A stretch of DNA of 7,903 nucleotides from positions 1 to 7,903 of the forward strand of contig DATGSX010000108.1 in assembly GCA_035302145.1 (NCBI GenBank). The letters are read 5' to 3'. The stretch comes from JAJYTI01 sp035302145. Lineage in GTDB: Bacteria; Bacteroidota; Bacteroidia; Flavobacteriales; Flavobacteriaceae. The notes under the pieces are model-generated. The model was not told the DNA's origin and did not search any database. It saw only the letters and a list, made by a program, of their open reading frames with translations. Below are positions 5,988 through 7,903 of this stretch, in pieces. The translations under genes were made by a program, and so were the position numbers. Each line of letters begins with the position of its first letter. Within the stretch, counting starts at the first letter, position 1.

Positions 5988-7403
5988 ATGAAAATACTTC
6001 TAACTGGTGCCACAGGATATATTGGCAAAAGACTACTTCCGATATTAATCGGAAACGGACATCATGTAGTTTGTTGTGTACGCGATCCAAAACGTTTTAA
6101 CCCTAAAGAATCTCTTCGCCCTTTTATAGAGGTTGTACAAGTAGACTTCTTGGATGCTACTACTTTAAACAATATTCCTAAAGACATCGATGCCGCTTAT
6201 TACTTAATTCACTCCATGTCTAATTCCTCTGACTATGATGAACTAGAGGAAAAAACAGCCATCAACTTTAGAGATTATTTAAATGATACTGAGGCAAAAC
6301 ATGTAATCTACTTGAGTGGGATTGTAAATGAAGAGAAGTTATCCAAACATTTAAAATCACGTAAAAACGTAGAAAGTATTCTAGGTGAAGGCCGATTTAG
6401 TCTAACCACCTTACGAGCAGGAATTATTATAGGGTCCGGTAGTGCTTCTTTTGAAATAATGAGAGATCTAGTAGAGAAGCTTCCTATAATGATTACCCCA
6501 AAATGGCTTAACACCAAATGCCAACCCATAGGAATACGAGACGTTTTAAAGTTTTTAGAAAAGTCATTGCTCAAAGAAGAAATGTTCGATCAGAACTTCG
6601 ATATCGGTGGTCCTGATATTCTCACCTATAAAGAAATGTTACTGGAGTATGCACGGATTAGAAAGCTAAAGCGACGTATCTATACCATACCTATTATGAC
6701 ACCAAGACTTTCCTCCTATTGGCTTTACTTTGTTACCTCTACCTCCTACAAGTTAGCTTCGTCGCTTGTAGATAGCATGAAAGTGGAGGTGGTATGCAGA
6801 GATCGTAGAATTAATGACATACTAGATATTCATCCAGCGGGCTATACAAAATCGATACAAAGGGCATTTTCAAAAATAGAAAGCAATGAAGTTATTTCTA
6901 GTTGGAAAGATGCACAAATAAGTGGTATAAAACTCATTAATATTTCCGATTTCGTTGAAGTACCTGAGTTCGGTTGTTTTAAAGATGTAAAAGAACGCGA
7001 GATAAGCTCTCCAGAAATAGTGCGCAACAGAGTTTGGAGCATAGGTGGCGACACGGGTTGGTATCATGCAGACTTATTGTGGAAAACAAGAGGTTTTATG
7101 GATAAGCTGTTTGGTGGCGTTGGTTTACGACGAGGAAGAACAAACGCAACCGAGCTTGAAGTTGGCGATGCCTTAGATTTCTGGCGGGTTATATACGCCA
7201 ATAAAGAAGAAGGTAGACTGCTGTTATTTGCCGAAATGAAACTGCCCGGAGAGGCTTGGCTGGAGTTTAAAATAAAGCAAGATAAAATTATACAAACCGC
7301 AACTTTTAGACCTCATGGAATTTGGGGCAGACTTTATTGGTATGCCGTTTTACCATTTCATGGAATTATTTTTAAAGGGATGATAGATAAGATTGCTAAA
7401 TGA
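5988..7403 (+). CDS. Atypical SDR family NAD(P)-dependent oxidoreductase with C-terminal DUF2867
   Basis: This 471-residue protein joins two domains. Residues 1 to about 300 form an extended, atypical short-chain dehydrogenase fold of the NmrA/NAD(P)H-binding type: TGATGYIG (6-13) is the dinucleotide-binding glycine loop, VRDPKRF (31-37) follows strand beta2 and can bind the NADP phosphate, AAYYLIHSM (69-77) ends strand beta4, HVIYLSGIV (105-113) is strand beta5, and TLRAGIIIGSGS (141-152) is typical of the family. The classical YxxxK catalytic pair is not evident, so a conventional dehydrogenase reaction is uncertain. Residues from about 325 to 471 match DUF2867: VWSIGGDTGWYHADLLW (349-365), RGFMDKLFGGVGLRRGR (368-384), GDALDFWRV (393-401) and a final PHGIWGRLYWYAVLPFHG run (442-459). 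That domain resembles the START/SRPBCC ligand-binding fold, which is inference. The stop overlaps the start of the next ORF by ATGA, suggesting translational coupling. Substrate unknown. Confidence 0.88.
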   Translation: MKILLTGATGYIGKRLLPILIGNGHHVVCCVRDPKRFNPKESLRPFIEVVQVDFLDATTLNNIPKDIDAAYYLIHSMSNSSDYDELEEKTAINFRDYLNDTEAKHVIYLSGIVNEEKLSKHLKSRKNVESILGEGRFSLTTLRAGIIIGSGSASFEIMRDLVEKLPIMITPKWLNTKCQPIGIRDVLKFLEKSLLKEEMFDQNFDIGGPDILTYKEMLLEYARIRKLKRRIYTIPIMTPRLSSYWLYFVTSTSYKLASSLVDSMKVEVVCRDRRINDILDIHPAGYTKSIQRAFSKIESNEVISSWKDAQISGIKLINISDFVEVPEFGCFKDVKEREISSPEIVRNRVWSIGGDTGWYHADLLWKTRGFMDKLFGGVGLRRGRTNATELEVGDALDFWRVIYANKEEGRLLLFAEMKLPGEAWLEFKIKQDKIIQTATFRPHGIWGRLYWYAVLPFHGIIFKGMIDKIAK

Positions 7404-7667
7404 AAAACAAGCTAATAGATATAAACGAAGTTAAAATAAAAAACTTAGATCCCATTCGTCCTGATTTACCTGAAATCCGTAAAGAAATCCAACATCTTGA
7501 ATTCGCAAAATTAGGTGCTATAAATCTAGATAGGAATGGAGTTTATATTGGATGCGAGCGAGTAGAAAATGGGGGCTTTATATGAGCCGTTCCCAAAAGC
7601 ATCGCAATTAAATGAAGTAATCGAGGTAATTAAAGCAGATAAATATGCTTATTTTTATGAATTATAA
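7400..7667 (+). pseudogene. Small unknown ORF, apparently frameshifted at a G5 run
   Basis: The ATG at 7400 overlaps the SDR stop codon (ATGA). The first frame reads 61 residues and stops at 7583-7585, with a non-repetitive, protein-like composition (INEVKIKNLDPIRPDLPEI near the start, GVYIGCERVENG at residues 47-58). Right at the run GGGGG (7571-7575) the frame changes. If one G is dropped, reading continues through ALYEPFPKASQL and ends in ADKYAYFYEL with TAA at 7665-7667, giving an 88-residue protein. The continuation looks as coding-like as the first part, so I think a one-base insertion (real or a sequencing error) broke one gene. I do not recognise the family. The ATGA overlap implies co-expression with the SDR gene. 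The alternative is that the 61-residue product (7400-7585) is the real gene. Confidence 0.55.
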
Positions 7668-7701
7668 CAGATAAGATAAAGGAGCAACCAGAGTAATCAA
7701 A

Positions 7702-7767
7702 ATGAAAACGTACAAAGCAAATAAAAAGGGGTTTATCAGGTATCTACTAGCTTGTTTTTTCCTATAA
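7702..7767 (+). pseudogene. Possible gene remnant: signal-peptide-like N-terminus cut by the insertion sequence
   Basis: A 21-codon frame from ATG at 7702 to TAA at 7765-7767 encodes a lysine-rich start (MKTYKANKKGFIR) followed by the hydrophobic stretch YLLACFFL. That is the form of the N-terminus of a secreted or membrane protein. An AGGAG-like sequence lies about 18 bases upstream, too far to count as strong support. The frame ends within a few bases of the apparent left edge of the IS3-family element, as expected if the element landed in the start of a gene. It is short enough to be chance, and the other half of the gene would be beyond the window. Confidence 0.3.
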
Positions 7768-7790
7768 TACTCCCCGAAATTCGATCCAGA

Positions 7791-7823
7791 GGTTAAGTTT
7801 AAAATAAACATGTAAATTTAACC
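7791..7823 (+). repeat. Stem-loop just upstream of IS orfA
   Basis: GGTTAAGTTTA (7791-7801) pairs with TAAATTTAACC (7813-7823) across an 11-base loop; ten positions are Watson-Crick and one is a G-U pair in RNA. The stem ends two bases before the orfA ATG at 7826. In RNA it would cover the ribosome-binding region, and several insertion sequences are known to use such hairpins to limit transposase translation from outside transcripts. A role here is inference. Confidence 0.5.
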
Positions 7824-7825
7824 CT

Positions 7826-7903
7826 ATGAAAAGAACAAGAAGAAAATTCACCGCAAAATTTAAAGCTCAAGTAGTTCTTGAAGCTATCAAAGAACGTCAA
7901 ACA
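7826..7903 (+). CDS. IS3-family transposase OrfA (partial, C-terminus off window)
   Basis: Only the first 26 codons are present. The peptide starts MKRTRRKFTAKFKAQVVLEA and continues with IKERQT, which is the characteristic N-terminus of IS3-family OrfA proteins with an HTH_Tnp_1 helix-turn-helix: a basic start, the KFTAKFKAxVxLEA helix, then a short turn leading into the recognition helix. OrfA binds the element's terminal repeats; the full transposase in this family is normally made by a -1 frameshift into orfB, which would lie outside the window. The start ATG is at 7826 with no Shine-Dalgarno sequence and a hairpin immediately upstream. Whether the element is intact cannot be judged. Confidence 0.85.
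   Translation, partial: MKRTRRKFTAKFKAQVVLEAIKERQT

Larger units (their letters stand above)
7769..7903 (+). mobile_element. Left end of an IS3-family insertion sequence (partial)
   Basis: The orfA start at 7826 marks an IS3-family element that continues past the window. Upstream of it, a sequence beginning ACTCCCCGAAATTCGATCC (7769-7787) resembles the terminal repeats I associate with this kind of element, in which a C-run is followed by GAAATT and a GAxCCA-like segment. The exact end cannot be fixed without the right-hand repeat and target duplication; the true boundary may be a few bases either side of 7769. The leader carries a hairpin at 7791-7823. Confidence 0.55.

Noticed and set aside
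6308..7067. Three minus-strand ORFs inside the SDR-DUF2867 gene
   Set aside because: They are antisense shadows of a gene with clear SDR and DUF2867 motifs throughout.

Overview
The window is an AT-rich, gene-dense stretch that looks like a chromosome of a member of the Bacteroidota, probably a flavobacterium or a close relative. Three things suggest this. Start codons generally lack a strong Shine-Dalgarno sequence. At least one promoter matches the Bacteroidota housekeeping pattern (TTG, 17 bases, TATATTTG). The proteins (DUF2914 membrane protein, SDR-DUF2867 fusion, an unusually long trans-sulfuration-family enzyme) are types I associate with that phylum. The genus cannot be fixed from the sequence alone.

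Layout, left to right. (1) Bases 1-494, minus strand: the N-terminal part of a lipoprotein iron(III) ABC-transporter binding protein of the FutA/IdiA type, with its promoter at 533-560. (2) A gene-poor gap of about 500 bases. (3) Three plus-strand genes with gaps of about 90-110 bases: a Na+/Ca2+ exchanger (1004-1963), a seven-helix DUF2914 membrane protein (2056-3171), and a 614-residue PLP-dependent enzyme of the Cys/Met metabolism family (3284-5128). (4) A strong bidirectional terminator hairpin (5155-5190) that also serves the convergent minus-strand SlyD-like FKBP prolyl isomerase (5213-5644). (5) A 343-base divergent intergenic region with a 9-bp inverted repeat next to the FKBP gene. 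(6) An atypical SDR oxidoreductase fused to DUF2867 (5988-7403), overlapping by ATGA a small unknown ORF that appears frameshifted at a run of five G (7400-7667). (7) A short signal-peptide-like reading frame that stops at the left edge of an IS3-family insertion sequence, whose orfA starts at 7826 and runs off the window.

Most genes here are unrelated housekeeping or envelope functions (iron uptake, calcium efflux, protein folding, a redox enzyme) and do not form a recognisable single pathway or defence system. Two parts stand out. One is the PLP enzyme, which appears to carry a second, degenerate copy of the PLP-transferase fold at its N-terminus with no lysine at the expected site. The other is the right edge, where a frameshifted ORF and a possible gene remnant cut by an insertion sequence suggest local decay.
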